Assembly (NCBI GenBank): GCA_021375695.1
Contig: JAEPKX010000009.1
Coordinates: 1-51,722, forward strand
From: Candidatus Igneacidithiobacillus taupoensis
GTDB lineage: Bacteria; Pseudomonadota; Gammaproteobacteria; Acidithiobacillales; Acidithiobacillaceae
DNA: 51,722 nt
Direction of reading: 5' to 3'
Shown here: one piece after another, positions 41,976-50,477 of the stretch
Layout of the letters: every line of letters begins with the position of its first letter
Numbering within the stretch: position 1 is the stretch's first letter
Translations under genes and position numbers: made by a program
The notes under the pieces: generated by a model
The model's input: only the letters and a program-made list of their open reading frames with translations
What the model was told of the DNA's origin: nothing
Database searches by the model: none

Positions 41976-42373
41976 TGGAGCGTCGGTATTTTGAATACAG
42001 GAAGGGGCGGGTAGAGATCATTCCGATGATCGATATCATGCTCTTTTTGCTGGTCTTCTTCATTATGATCACCCTGCAGATGATCCCGGACCAGGGACTG
42101 AATCTCCAGCTTCCTGCCTCCAGCCAGGCAAAAGAGTTACCTCGACCCCATCTCACCATCAATATTCAAAAAGACGGTACGGTGGTGGTGGACAAGCGGC
42201 ACTATGACCTCGCTGGTCTTGAAAATCTGATCCGCAGCGATGGCAATCCTAGCAAGACGGTGATCACCATTGCGGCGGACAAAGCCGTGCCCTATCAGAA
42301 ATTCATCAACGTGATGGATACCTGCCAGAAGGCGGGGGCCAGTGATATTGGTCTGGCGGCCAAGGCGGATTGA
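41975..42373 (+). CDS. exbD: ExbD-like biopolymer transport protein
   Basis: 132 residues. A single membrane segment near the N-terminus carries the channel Asp (VEIIPMIDIMLFLLVFFIMI); the C-terminal periplasmic domain follows (TINIQKDGTVVVD; IAADKAVPYQKFINVMDTCQKAG). ATG 41975 is coupled to the exbB stop. tonB follows after one base. Confidence 0.93.
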   Translation: MERRYFEYRKGRVEIIPMIDIMLFLLVFFIMITLQMIPDQGLNLQLPASSQAKELPRPHLTINIQKDGTVVVDKRHYDLAGLENLIRSDGNPSKTVITIAADKAVPYQKFINVMDTCQKAGASDIGLAAKAD

Positions 42374-42374
42374 G

Positions 42375-43112
42375 ATGGGCACGGTACTATCCTCTCCTCC
42401 CCTGGCACCACAGCCCAAGGATTTTTTTGGTCGGGCCCTGCTCCTTGGCGCCGTGCTGGAAGTGGGTTTGCTGGCCGGACTCCTCTGGATCAGTGCGCAG
42501 AAAAGTCCACCGCCTCCACCCAAGCCCAAACGCATTGCCATCCACATGGTAGAGCCGCCCAAGCCTAAGCCCATTCCCCCCAAGCCCAAGCCTAAGCCCA
42601 AGCCCGTGGTGCAGCCCAAGCCGGTTCCCAAACCCATCCCCCATCCCGTACCACGGCCCATTCCCCATCCCGTGCCGCACCCAGTGGTCCATCACCAGGT
42701 CACGCCCAAACCCCTGGTGGCCAAGGCCCCGCTGCCCACGGCCCCGGTTGCGCCACCAGCACCCCCGGTCACGCCGCCACCGCCACCACCCCCTCCGGCA
42801 CCCAGCCCAGCGCTGGCACAAGAGGCCATCGCTCAATACGCCGCCATGGTTCGGGAACAGGTACAATCCCAGGCCCGCGTACCCGAGGCGGTACGGCTCA
42901 TGCATCTGAGCGGCACCGCGGTCATTCGCTTTGAGTTGCTTCCCAGTGGACAATTGGTCTGGGCCCGGTTGGCAAATTCCAGCGGTGTGGGGGCCATCGA
43001 TCGGGCGGCCCTGGCGGCTGTGAAAGCGGGCAATTACCCACCCTTTACCAAGAATATGCCCAAAAAACCTACCCAATTCGATGTGGAGGTCCATCTTTCG
43101 GCCGATTCCTGA
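42375..43112 (+). CDS. tonB: TonB-family energy transducer with Pro-rich span
   Basis: 245 residues. One N-terminal membrane segment (LLLGAVLEVGLLAGLLWI) is followed by a long Pro/Lys spacer (KPKPIPPKPKPKPKP, then HPVPRP repeats and a run of Pro near residue 140) and a C-terminal TonB domain (VRLMHLSGTAVIRFELLPSGQLVWARLANSSGVGAIDRAALAAVK). It carries pmf energy from ExbBD to an outer-membrane receptor, which is not encoded in this window. ATG 42375 follows the exbD stop immediately; the longer frame lies inside exbD. Confidence 0.9.
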   Translation: MGTVLSSPPLAPQPKDFFGRALLLGAVLEVGLLAGLLWISAQKSPPPPPKPKRIAIHMVEPPKPKPIPPKPKPKPKPVVQPKPVPKPIPHPVPRPIPHPVPHPVVHHQVTPKPLVAKAPLPTAPVAPPAPPVTPPPPPPPPAPSPALAQEAIAQYAAMVREQVQSQARVPEAVRLMHLSGTAVIRFELLPSGQLVWARLANSSGVGAIDRAALAAVKAGNYPPFTKNMPKKPTQFDVEVHLSADS

Positions 43113-43151
43113 GGGTGCGGCCCATGGCACGAACTATTGAGAAGGGAGCAT

Positions 43152-43943
43152 ATGAGAAGACTGTTGCAGGCCATCTTATCCATGATGATCCTGCTTTGTC
43201 TGGTGCAAGGGGCTTTTGCGAAGGACGGAGCAGGAATGCAGTTTCAACACTACACCTTCGCCATGCTGTGGCAACCAGGTGTGTGCGCCACATGGACCGA
43301 GACGGGACCTGCCTGTGCAGGTCTGACACCCCAGTCGAAGGCCAGCCAGCAATGGAGTCTGCATGGGCTCTGGCCCAGTCGCCCAGCGCAACTCGTTGCC
43401 AGGGGCATGGAAGCAAAAAGCTGGTGGCAACACGGCTGCTTCTGGTTCCAGAACCAAAGTTTTCCACCCCACGACAGTTGCTCCTTACCTCCCTTGGAAT
43501 TGTCTCCCAGGGTGCGTGAGGAATTGAGTGAGAACATGCCCATGCAGAAGGTCTGCCTGGACCGGCATGAATACTACAAGCATGAAGCCTGCTTCGGAGT
43601 AAAGCCTTCTCCCTACTTCCAAACGGCGCTGGAACTCCTGGGAGATGTGAATGCCAGTAGCTTCACCGCCTTCGTCCGTGACCATCGGGGCCAATGGGTT
43701 TCCCGCAATGCCCTGCTGAAGGCCTATAGCGATGCCTTTCATCTCGCCGATGCCTCCTCTTTGGAGCTGCGCTGCGAAACCGATCCGCGTAGCAGGCCAA
43801 GGCATAAAAATCAGGAAGGTACCATACTGACCGAGGCGTGGATTACCATCCGATCGGACCGCGTCCATGAGTTTCCCAAGCCCAGTGCCATTATGGCGGG
43901 AAGGAAGGGCAACTGTGCCAAAATGATCCATATCTTACCATAG
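43152..43943 (+). CDS. Secreted RNase T2 family ribonuclease
   Basis: 263 residues with a signal peptide (LLQAILSMMILLCLVQGAFA). The two active-site blocks of RNase T2 are visible: HGLWPS (His71) and CLDRHEYYKHEAC (His139/Glu140/His144), with several Cys for disulfides. It would degrade RNA outside the cytoplasm to 3'-nucleotides that phosphatases can use. ATG 43152 is preferred over TTG 43137 as it follows AAGGGAG and leads straight into the signal peptide. It lies behind the tonB gene and before the phosphoesterase, so a phosphate-scavenging role is likely. Confidence 0.9.
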   Translation: MRRLLQAILSMMILLCLVQGAFAKDGAGMQFQHYTFAMLWQPGVCATWTETGPACAGLTPQSKASQQWSLHGLWPSRPAQLVARGMEAKSWWQHGCFWFQNQSFPPHDSCSLPPLELSPRVREELSENMPMQKVCLDRHEYYKHEACFGVKPSPYFQTALELLGDVNASSFTAFVRDHRGQWVSRNALLKAYSDAFHLADASSLELRCETDPRSRPRHKNQEGTILTEAWITIRSDRVHEFPKPSAIMAGRKGNCAKMIHILP

Positions 43944-43957
43944 TCAACGAGGGAGCA

Positions 43958-45517
43958 ATGCTAAGAAGACAATTTTTACAGCGGATGGGAGCCGGGACCG
44001 CGACTGCGCTCGCCGCCCCGAGGATTTTGGCAGGCGCACGCTCAGGCATCGGCGCGCAGAATCAGGTACGCGCCAAGATCGACCATGTGGTGGTAATCTT
44101 TCAGGAGAATCGTTCCTTCAGCCACTATTTTGGGACTTTTCAGCCCCGTAATGGACAGGGGGTTTTCAATCTTCTCGATCACGAGGGCAAGATCGACCCC
44201 CACTATATTGGGCTGCAAAAGAATCCGGTCGGAATTCCCTATGCCAATCTGCCTTTGCCTTTGGAAATCAATGGCTTTAGCAAAGCCATTCTACCCAACC
44301 AGCCCTTTCCACTGGCGCCTTATATCCCGGCCAATGGTACCGTGCGTTGGGATCCCAAGCATCGCTTTTTCCGGATGATGGCTGAGATCAACCAGGGCAA
44401 GATGGACCGGTTTGTGGCCTTGGCAGGGAGTTCCCATCGGACGTTGAGTCGGGAGGAGTTCCAGAAACTGACCCCCGCGCAGATCGCGTTTGCTCTGGCC
44501 AAACCGAGCGGACCGGTGCTTGGTTACTACCAGGAGCAGGATTTACCTTTTTATCACCGTCTGGCCCACCAATATGTACTCTTTGATCATTTTTTCCAGG
44601 CCATGAGTGGGGGAAGTACGGGCAATGCCATGTATCTGGCGGCCTGTCGCTCCGCTGTGCATCCTGGGGTTGCAGAGAAATTTACAGCACCTTTCGATCC
44701 CAGGGCCCAGGGCCTGGATCTGACCTTTTTCGATCTGCCCTATGATCATCAGCGGGTTATGGTCAATGACCTCCCACCCATTCAGGGGCCGACCGATGCT
44801 GGGCGAGAGAAAGAGTTGCGCATCAGCCCACCCCCCGAAGCACAACAATACGATAACATTGGCGATCGACTGAGGCGTGCCAATGTGGACTGGGCCTGGT
44901 ACAACGAAAACTGGAATCGCGTCAAGCCATGGGCACTCAAGACCGCTTTTGGTCCTGGCGATGGCTCAGCGGTCATTGATACCCATCAGCTGTATGTGCC
45001 TCACCACAATCCCTTTCAGTATTACCCCCGTTGGCCAGCCTATGTGCAGGATGGACACCTGCGGGATGCCGAGGATTTTCTGGAAGATGCGCGGCAGGGA
45101 AAATTACCGGGGGTTTCTTTTCTGAAGGCCAGCGCCGCTCACGATGAGCATCCAGCCGATTCTGCTCCAGCCGTGGGCATGGCTTGGGTAGAGCGGCTGG
45201 TACGGGCAGTAGCGGAAGGGCCGGCCTGGGAGAAGACTGCTATTTTCATCACCTATGACGAAGGAGGAGGTTTCTGGGATCCATTGCCTCCGAAGATGGT
45301 CGATAACTATGGGTATGGTACCCGCGTCCCAGCCCTTTTGGTGAGCCCCTGGGCCCGGAGCGGATGGGTGGATCATCACCAGGCCAGTAGCGCGAGCATT
45401 CTCAAATTCATCGAGAACCGCTTTGGCTTGGCCCCGTTAACGGCTCGCGATCGGGATGCCTATGACTTGCTCGATGCCTTCGATTGGGAGCAACGGCCCA
45501 AATCTTTGCAGGTTTAG
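43958..45517 (+). CDS. Secreted phosphoesterase, phospholipase C/acid phosphatase family (PF04185)
   Basis: 519 residues. The N-terminus MLRRQFLQRMGAGTATALAA looks like a Tat-type signal. The metal-binding core is IDHVVVIFQENRSFSHYFGTF, with SSHRTLS and FFQAMSGGSTGNAMYL, and later AIFITYDEGGGFWDPL and GYGTRVPALLVSPWA. This family contains phospholipase C and acid phosphatase AcpA-type enzymes. It is 14 bases behind the RNase T2 gene. A role in releasing phosphate from organic phosphates outside the inner membrane is inferred. Confidence 0.87.
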   Translation: MLRRQFLQRMGAGTATALAAPRILAGARSGIGAQNQVRAKIDHVVVIFQENRSFSHYFGTFQPRNGQGVFNLLDHEGKIDPHYIGLQKNPVGIPYANLPLPLEINGFSKAILPNQPFPLAPYIPANGTVRWDPKHRFFRMMAEINQGKMDRFVALAGSSHRTLSREEFQKLTPAQIAFALAKPSGPVLGYYQEQDLPFYHRLAHQYVLFDHFFQAMSGGSTGNAMYLAACRSAVHPGVAEKFTAPFDPRAQGLDLTFFDLPYDHQRVMVNDLPPIQGPTDAGREKELRISPPPEAQQYDNIGDRLRRANVDWAWYNENWNRVKPWALKTAFGPGDGSAVIDTHQLYVPHHNPFQYYPRWPAYVQDGHLRDAEDFLEDARQGKLPGVSFLKASAAHDEHPADSAPAVGMAWVERLVRAVAEGPAWEKTAIFITYDEGGGFWDPLPPKMVDNYGYGTRVPALLVSPWARSGWVDHHQASSASILKFIENRFGLAPLTARDRDAYDLLDAFDWEQRPKSLQV

Positions 45518-45582
45518 AATGTTACAGGGTAGCTCCTGGGCGCCAGTGCTGGATTTGGATTTTTTTTGATGGTTCTGCTCAG

Positions 45583-45610
45583 GTTACCTTACAATTAAGA
45601 TTATGGTAAC
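45583..45610. promoter_or_regulatory. Inverted repeat upstream of the DHA2 MFS gene
   Basis: GTTACC (45583-45588) and GGTAAC (45605-45610) form an inverted repeat around a 16-base AT-rich centre, with partial symmetry further in. It ends 9 bases before the MFS start at 45620. It may be a repressor site of a MarR- or TetR-like protein not in this window. Confidence 0.35.
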
Positions 45611-45619
45611 TGAGCTGAT

Positions 45620-47152
45620 ATGACTGCAAGCGTACCGGAGTTCTCTAGCTGGTATCCGTATCTTACGCAAAGATCCCGACAGTGGGCTTGGAACCTTGGC
45701 CGCATCCTGGGCTTTTGGATAGTGCTTTTCAATGCCGGGGCCTACCTAGCCATGGTTCCCGCGATCTCCGGTAGTCTGGGGCGTAGCGTTGATTATGGAA
45801 TCTGGACCCAGGACTTCTATTTTCTGTCCCTGGGACTTTCCTTACCCTTGCTTCCGTGGATACATGCCCGTTGGGGAAGGCAACGGATCTTGCTCTTGAG
45901 TTTTGGTTTTTTTGCCCTTTGTTCAGTGCTCGTTGCCAGTACTTCGAAGTTTTGCTTACTGCTGCTGGCGCGGGTCGTGGCTGCTTGGGTTGGTGGATGG
46001 AGTCTTCCGCTGCTTGCCCAAGAGGGTGCAAGCCCCGGGAGTGCTCGACACCAACAAGCGGGAAATCTTTTCTGGACCTGGGCGGCCACGATTCCTTTTG
46101 CTTTGGGCCCTTTTTGGGGGGGTTGGATTACGGATACCTGGGGTTGGAGATGGCTTTTTGTTCTGGATATTCCGTTCTCAGCACTGATAATGTTGGGCGT
46201 GGTCCTAGGGGGGCAGGAGGAATGGCATCCCACTAAGCTTTCTTTTGATTGGGTGGGGTATCTGTTGTTGAGTCTAGCAGCGATACTTGCAGAGATGCTG
46301 CTAAACTTGGGTAATATTCGCGATTGGTGGCATTCTAGCCTCTTACAAGTGCTATTTTGGCTTGCGTTTTGGGCTGCTTTGGCAAGCTTTCTATGGTTAT
46401 GGTCTCATCCGTATCCGGCGTTGCGCGTTTCCTTGCTGGGGTCTTGGAATTTTTTGATCGCGGCGGTGGGAACTTGGCTCGGTGCCCTGTTGTTTGTGGG
46501 GGGGCTGGCTTTGTTGGTGGTGCACTATCAATTGAGTTTTGGTTATAGCGCTGAGCAGATCGGATACTATGTCCTCCCCATGGCCATTTTGGGCCCAGTG
46601 ATACTGATCCTTGCACAAAGCCATTGGCGCTTGCTATTCCCCCGTTTTTTTCTTGGGTTGCCATCACTCTTATTGGCCGCAGCCGCTTTTGCTATGGCCA
46701 GTTTCGCCCTGCCCATTTCGCCTGGGGCGCTTTTTGTTCCCATGTTGCTGGCGGGTGGTGGTCTGGGATGGTTGTTTCCGGCATGGAACAGCCTGGCACT
46801 GGATTCGCTTCCCAAAGAGAGAAAAGAGGAAGGCGCGCGATTGCTCAATTGGCTCCGGTATCTGGGTTTGAGTATGGGCATACCGGCTGCCAGTGGGTTT
46901 TGGGAGCGGCGTGTGGTCTTGCACCGCCATTTTTTGGTGGAAGACCGAGCCTGGCAAAATCAGCTTTGGGAGCATACCTTGCAGCATTTTTCCAAGGGAC
47001 TGTCGGTCCCGGGGGCAGAACAGTTCCTTGCCAGGCAAATTGCAATACAGGCGCAGATGCTGGCCTTTAATGAGGTCTTCTGGGTAGCGGCTTGGGGTTT
47101 TTTGGGGCTTGGGCTATGGAGTGTGTTGGCGCGATTTTCCGTTTCCAGCTAA
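45620..47152 (+). CDS. MFS exporter, DHA2 (EmrB/QacA-like) type
   Basis: 510 residues with about 14 hydrophobic segments. It has the DHA2-type order: LPWIHARWGRQRILLLSFGFFALCSVLVA (motif A), LLARVVAAWVGG, and RWLFVLDIPFSALIML (the [WF]RW-FxxNxP block of the family). Such pumps expel drugs, fatty acids or organic acids. ATG 45620 has no strong ribosome binding site; an inverted repeat lies just upstream. The C-terminal domain has an unusual extra soluble stretch (VLHRHFLVEDRAWQNQLWEHTLQHFSKG) before the last segment, as in other EmrB proteins. It is not obviously part of the phosphate group. Confidence 0.82.
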   Translation: MTASVPEFSSWYPYLTQRSRQWAWNLGRILGFWIVLFNAGAYLAMVPAISGSLGRSVDYGIWTQDFYFLSLGLSLPLLPWIHARWGRQRILLLSFGFFALCSVLVASTSKFCLLLLARVVAAWVGGWSLPLLAQEGASPGSARHQQAGNLFWTWAATIPFALGPFWGGWITDTWGWRWLFVLDIPFSALIMLGVVLGGQEEWHPTKLSFDWVGYLLLSLAAILAEMLLNLGNIRDWWHSSLLQVLFWLAFWAALASFLWLWSHPYPALRVSLLGSWNFLIAAVGTWLGALLFVGGLALLVVHYQLSFGYSAEQIGYYVLPMAILGPVILILAQSHWRLLFPRFFLGLPSLLLAAAAFAMASFALPISPGALFVPMLLAGGGLGWLFPAWNSLALDSLPKERKEEGARLLNWLRYLGLSMGIPAASGFWERRVVLHRHFLVEDRAWQNQLWEHTLQHFSKGLSVPGAEQFLARQIAIQAQMLAFNEVFWVAAWGFLGLGLWSVLARFSVSS

Positions 47153-47332
47153 GAACCCATTGCTAAGCAAATGGTTGCGGTCGCCAAGAGGCGTTCTTGT
47201 GGCAGGGTAGCGGATGTGGTCGAGGTCGTAGCGCAACAGATTGTTTTTCCAGGTTGCGGCGGCAGCGGCGTGCTCCCGGCTGTTATCACACTCCGCCACT
47301 ACCTTGTGGTTTGTCATGAGGAACTTGGCCAT
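47114..47332 (-). CDS. Unassigned ORF in frame behind merR (possible remnant)
   Basis: 72 residues from ATG 47332, overlapping the MFS 3' end by 39 bases. The same frame is open upstream to the merR stop codon at 47432-47434, so about 106 codons in all follow merR in frame (segments PIENYYWAKFGEMAKF, NHKVVAECDNSREHA, TWKNNLLRYDLDH). Codon use looks coding (many C/G third bases). No family recognised and no ribosome binding site before 47332. It may be a remnant of an accessory gene, or read-through of merR. Confidence 0.3.
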   Translation of the reverse strand: MAKFLMTNHKVVAECDNSREHAAAAATWKNNLLRYDLDHIRYPATRTPLGDRNHLLSNGFLAGNGKSRQHTP

Positions 47333-47431
47333 TTCGCCGAATTTGGCCCAATAGTAATTTTCGATCGGCTTGGCCAGAGTCTTTGTTGGGAGAAATCTGC
47401 AACTATTCTGCGGCAGCTTGTATCGATATTG

Positions 47432-47917
47432 TCAGGTTATTTTTCTGGTCTTCTTAACCATCAACGGATCGGCTGGATTCGTCAGGCTGCTATCTGCTGA
47501 CTGCTGCAGCACCTCCAGAATAGGGCAGAGATGATTTTGAGGAATATCCTGATCGCAAGACGTAATCAATTCTGCAAGTACTTTCTCCATTCTCTGCAAA
47601 GCGGCAATCTTGTCACGAACCATCGCGAGTTTGTTTTGAGCACATTGTTGAACCGCTTTGCAGGCATCGGCACTATCAGCACGTAACGATAACAGATCCT
47701 GTATTTCCTGCAGAGTAAATCCCAAGCTTTGGGCGTGTTTGATGAAACGGATTCGCGCAACAATCTCCATGGGATACCGACGAAACGCCATAGCCGGCTT
47801 CTTCGGTTGCTGAATGAGCCCCTGGCGCTCATAGAATCGCACCGTTTCCACATGAACTCCTGCAGCTTTTGCTACTTGTCCGATGCGGAGTTCGGACTGT
47901 GTGGGCTCGTTGCTCAT
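47432..47917 (-). CDS. merR: Mercury-responsive MerR regulator
   Basis: 161 residues. The N-terminal winged helix is RIGQVAKAAGVHVETVRFYERQGLI, then the dimer helix. Cys86, Cys121 and Cys131 take the place of the Hg(II) ligands Cys82, Cys117 and Cys126 of Tn501 MerR: the first spacing is the same (35), the second is one residue longer. Cys92 is extra. It is encoded downstream of merA on the same strand (25-base gap), not divergently as in classical mer operons, so it is probably transcribed from the merA promoter. It should bind the operator at 49675. Confidence 0.92.
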   Translation of the reverse strand: MSNEPTQSELRIGQVAKAAGVHVETVRFYERQGLIQQPKKPAMAFRRYPMEIVARIRFIKHAQSLGFTLQEIQDLLSLRADSADACKAVQQCAQNKLAMVRDKIAALQRMEKVLAELITSCDQDIPQNHLCPILEVLQQSADSSLTNPADPLMVKKTRKIT

Positions 47918-47942
47918 TTGCTAGCTCCGGTAATAGAGATGG

Positions 47943-49583
47943 TTACCCAGCACAGCAAGACAGTTGCGAGACGTCTTTGGTGAAGGTCTGGGCACAGAGC
48001 TTGAGACCCTCCACCATGGTGAGATAGGGGAAGAGTTGATCAGCCAGATCCTGAATCGTTAGTCCACCCCGGAGGGCCAGTGCGGCTGCCTGGACAATCT
48101 CTCCCCCCTCCGCCGCCAAGATTTGTGCACCGACGAGTTTCCCACTGCCTTTTTCGGCTACCAGCTTGATAAAGCCCTGGGTGTTGAAATTGGCCAGGGC
48201 GCGGGGAACATTGTCCAAGCCCAAGGTTCGGCTTTCGACATCGAGCCCTTGTTTGCGGGCCTGCTGCTCATCGAGGCCCACCGTAGCCACCTGGGGATCG
48301 GTAAATACCACCGCAGGCATGACTGAAAGATCCAACCGGGCATTGCCACCCAAGAGATTGACCGCTGCCCGGGTGCCACCGGCTGCGGCCACATAGACAA
48401 ACTGCGGTAGGCTTGTACAGTCTCCGGCGGCATAGATATGGGGCACATTGCTTTGCATGCGTTCATTGACCGGGATTGCCCCGTTGGGTAGGGTCTCCAC
48501 CCCGATTTCCGCCAGACCCAAATCCTGGGTATTGGCGATCCGCCCCGTAGCCACCAACAAGCGATCGCCGTGAATGGTCCCAGACCCGCATTCCAGGGTG
48601 AAGACTCCCTCTTCATAGCGTACAGAACGGGGAACCGTGTGGGTGTGAATCTGGACTCCTTCGTTTTCCAGGGCGGTCTGCAGGCCATGGCCCAAGGCTG
48701 GATCCTCTTTGGAAAGTAGGGTGCTGCGGGCCAGAATGGTGACCTCGCTGCCCAAGCGGCGGAAGGCTTGGGCCAATTCCAGGGCAACTACGGAACCACC
48801 CAATACCAGGAGATGGCGAGGGAGTTCTTCGGCTACCAGTGCTTCGGTCGAGGTCCAATAGGGGGTTTCGGCAAGTCCTGCTATGGCGGGAACTTGCGGG
48901 CGGGCGCCCACGGCAATCAAAAAACGATCGGCCTGGATGGCCTGCCTCGTGCCATCGTTTTTTTCGACCAGGAGGGTATGGGTATCTGCAAAGCGGGCGT
49001 ATCCTGACACGAAGGAAATATCTGGATGACTGGTAAGAACGTGGGCATATTTTGCTTCCCGCAGTGCAAGCACGCGCTCTTGTTGTTGTTTCACCAAGGC
49101 TTTCCGATCAATGATCGGCTCGCAATGCCGCAGACCCAAAAAGGGATGGGCCCGCTGATCCTGGGCCATTTGGGCTTGTCGAATCAAAATCTTGGAGGGC
49201 ACACAACCCACATTGACACAAGTGCCACCCAAGGTTCCCCCTTCGATCATGGTCACTCGCGCCCCACCTTCCACGGCCCGAATGGCGCAAGCAAAGGCAG
49301 CGGAGCCAGACCCAATGATGGCCAGATGCAAGGGCACTGCCTGGATCGGAGTGGTAGACGGTTCGGTTGTTGGACTTACCCTGGCGCCATAGCCCGCTTT
49401 TTGCACCGCTTCCAACAGAAATTGGATGGGGAATTCGTTCTCGCTGATCACCCGCGCAGTCCCTTCCGGGAATGAAACGCTTGCCTCACGTACACCTTTA
49501 ACACCTCGTAAGGCCTTCTCCACCGTAACTGCACAATGCTTGCAGGTCATTCCGGTAATTTTCAGTTCTTGCTGGACAGCCAT
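47943..49583 (-). CDS. merA: Mercuric reductase with N-terminal HMA domain
   Basis: 546 residues, close to the Tn501 enzyme. The N-terminal NmerA/HMA domain has GMTCKHC; the FAD domain has GSGSAAFACAIRAVEGGARVTMIEG; the redox centre is GTCVNVGCVPSK; the C-terminal vicinal pair that receives Hg(II) is SCCAG. It reduces Hg(II) to Hg(0) with NADPH. ATG 49583 (MAVQQELKITG) is set by GGAGGGG just upstream, not the frame start 49640. It is preceded by a mer operator and followed by merR. There is no merT, merP or merC nearby, so Hg(II) import is not encoded here. Confidence 0.96.
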   Translation of the reverse strand: MAVQQELKITGMTCKHCAVTVEKALRGVKGVREASVSFPEGTARVISENEFPIQFLLEAVQKAGYGARVSPTTEPSTTPIQAVPLHLAIIGSGSAAFACAIRAVEGGARVTMIEGGTLGGTCVNVGCVPSKILIRQAQMAQDQRAHPFLGLRHCEPIIDRKALVKQQQERVLALREAKYAHVLTSHPDISFVSGYARFADTHTLLVEKNDGTRQAIQADRFLIAVGARPQVPAIAGLAETPYWTSTEALVAEELPRHLLVLGGSVVALELAQAFRRLGSEVTILARSTLLSKEDPALGHGLQTALENEGVQIHTHTVPRSVRYEEGVFTLECGSGTIHGDRLLVATGRIANTQDLGLAEIGVETLPNGAIPVNERMQSNVPHIYAAGDCTSLPQFVYVAAAGGTRAAVNLLGGNARLDLSVMPAVVFTDPQVATVGLDEQQARKQGLDVESRTLGLDNVPRALANFNTQGFIKLVAEKGSGKLVGAQILAAEGGEIVQAAALALRGGLTIQDLADQLFPYLTMVEGLKLCAQTFTKDVSQLSCCAG

Positions 49584-49666
49584 TTCCCCTCCGTAGGTTA
49601 CGGTACAATCATCCTCTTGGGATTGCCCCGTTTCAGTCAAACTGCTGTGTAATACCCATTATAGTT

Positions 49667-49698
49667 ATTTTAAACTCTGTACTTTAGTACGGAGTCAA
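49667..49698 (-). promoter_or_regulatory. mer operator/promoter of merA
   Basis: On the minus strand -35 TTGACT, then dyad CTCCGTAC-TAAA-GTACAGAG (49675-49694), then -10 TAAAAT after a 20-base spacer. The overlong spacer with a central dyad is the MerR-type arrangement and the dyad matches the Tn501 mer operator closely. The 5' leader before merA is about 80 bases. Confidence 0.88.
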
Positions 49699-49786
49699 TA
49701 GGGATGTCCCAAGGATTCTGGCCTTTATACACCAGTGTGCATCCATCGCGTTCGTGGTTAACGCATAAGCATGTTGGAAACTTTCC

Positions 49787-49815
49787 CTGACATAACTCAT
49801 CTAATGGCGTAGAAT
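49787..49815 (+). promoter_or_regulatory. Sigma-70 promoter of the secreted hypothetical gene
   Basis: CTGACA (49787-49792), 17-base spacer, TAGAAT (49810-49815), 22 bases before the start at 49838. Confidence 0.6.
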
Positions 49816-49837
49816 AGCTGGTAGAGGAGGCTAGTAG

Positions 49838-50428
49838 ATGATGAAGCAGTTTGGAAAGAAACCACTCATCCTTGGCTTGCTTGCGGCTGTAATGGGATTG
49901 GCTGGTACAGGGGCTGCATATGCCCAACAGCCGGAGGTGTTAGCCGCAAACAACCCCCAGGTAGTAGTTCGAGAGGCCCAACTTCCCGGTGGCGGATTCG
50001 TGCGAATGGAAACGATCCACTGGAATAACACTCCGGCCCAGGTTCGTGTGGAGCGTTTGACACCGGAGCAAGCCCAAGCCCTGTGGAAGCAATCCATGGC
50101 CCAATTCCAAAATATGCAGACTGCTCTGTCGCAACAACTGATCCAGATGCAGAAGCTTTTATCTGCAGCATATTTTAATCCTTATGGAGCCATGGCACCC
50201 ATGGTAACGCAGGTGAGCGAATCTCCACTTTTTGGAGTGCCTTTTTGGGTGCAGATCTCCACGCCGCAGATATTTGGTGTAGAGATCCCACAGTCGACGG
50301 TCAGGATTCCCTCTACTCCGTCGCAGCATCCAGTATCGCCGCAAAGTGGAGCTCCATGGCCCCCACATGGCACTACGGCAGTTGGCGATCTACATCCTGC
50401 TGCAAAGAATCCCAAGTTACCCATATAG
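49838..50428 (+). CDS. Secreted hypothetical protein
   Basis: 196 residues with a clear signal peptide (LILGLLAAVMGLAGTGAAYAQQ, cleavage after AYA). The mature part has a Gln/Met-rich helical stretch (PEQAQALWKQSMAQFQNMQTALSQQLIQMQKLL), then a Pro/Ser-rich tail (IPSTPSQHPVSPQSGAPWPP). No family recognised. ATG 49838 has GAGGAGG in front. It is divergent from merA and may be a periplasmic protein with a helper role, but nothing ties it to mercury. Confidence 0.75.
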   Translation: MMKQFGKKPLILGLLAAVMGLAGTGAAYAQQPEVLAANNPQVVVREAQLPGGGFVRMETIHWNNTPAQVRVERLTPEQAQALWKQSMAQFQNMQTALSQQLIQMQKLLSAAYFNPYGAMAPMVTQVSESPLFGVPFWVQISTPQIFGVEIPQSTVRIPSTPSQHPVSPQSGAPWPPHGTTAVGDLHPAAKNPKLPI

Positions 50429-50458
50429 CTGGTAGCTACTTCCAGATCTTCCTGCTGG

Positions 50459-50477
50459 GACGCTCCCTGGGAGCGTC
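50459..50477. terminator. Hairpin after the secreted hypothetical gene (possible terminator)
   Basis: GACGCTCC/GGAGCGTC is a perfect 8-bp stem with a 3-base loop, 30 bases past the stop. No T-tract follows, so intrinsic termination is uncertain. The rest of the 341-base gap to 50770 is AT-rich. Confidence 0.4.

Noticed and set aside
42137-42661. Gly-rich repetitive minus-strand frame
   Set aside because: It is the mirror of the Pro/Lys-rich TonB spacer, not an independent gene.
42540-42700. Tandem DNA repeat or CRISPR-like array
   Set aside because: The repetitiveness comes from Pro/Lys codons in the TonB spacer; there are no regular spacers.
45536-45568. Intrinsic terminator after the phosphoesterase gene
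   Set aside because: There is an 8-T tract at 45560, but the only hairpin (CTGG-GCG-CCAG) is short and ends 13 bases before it.
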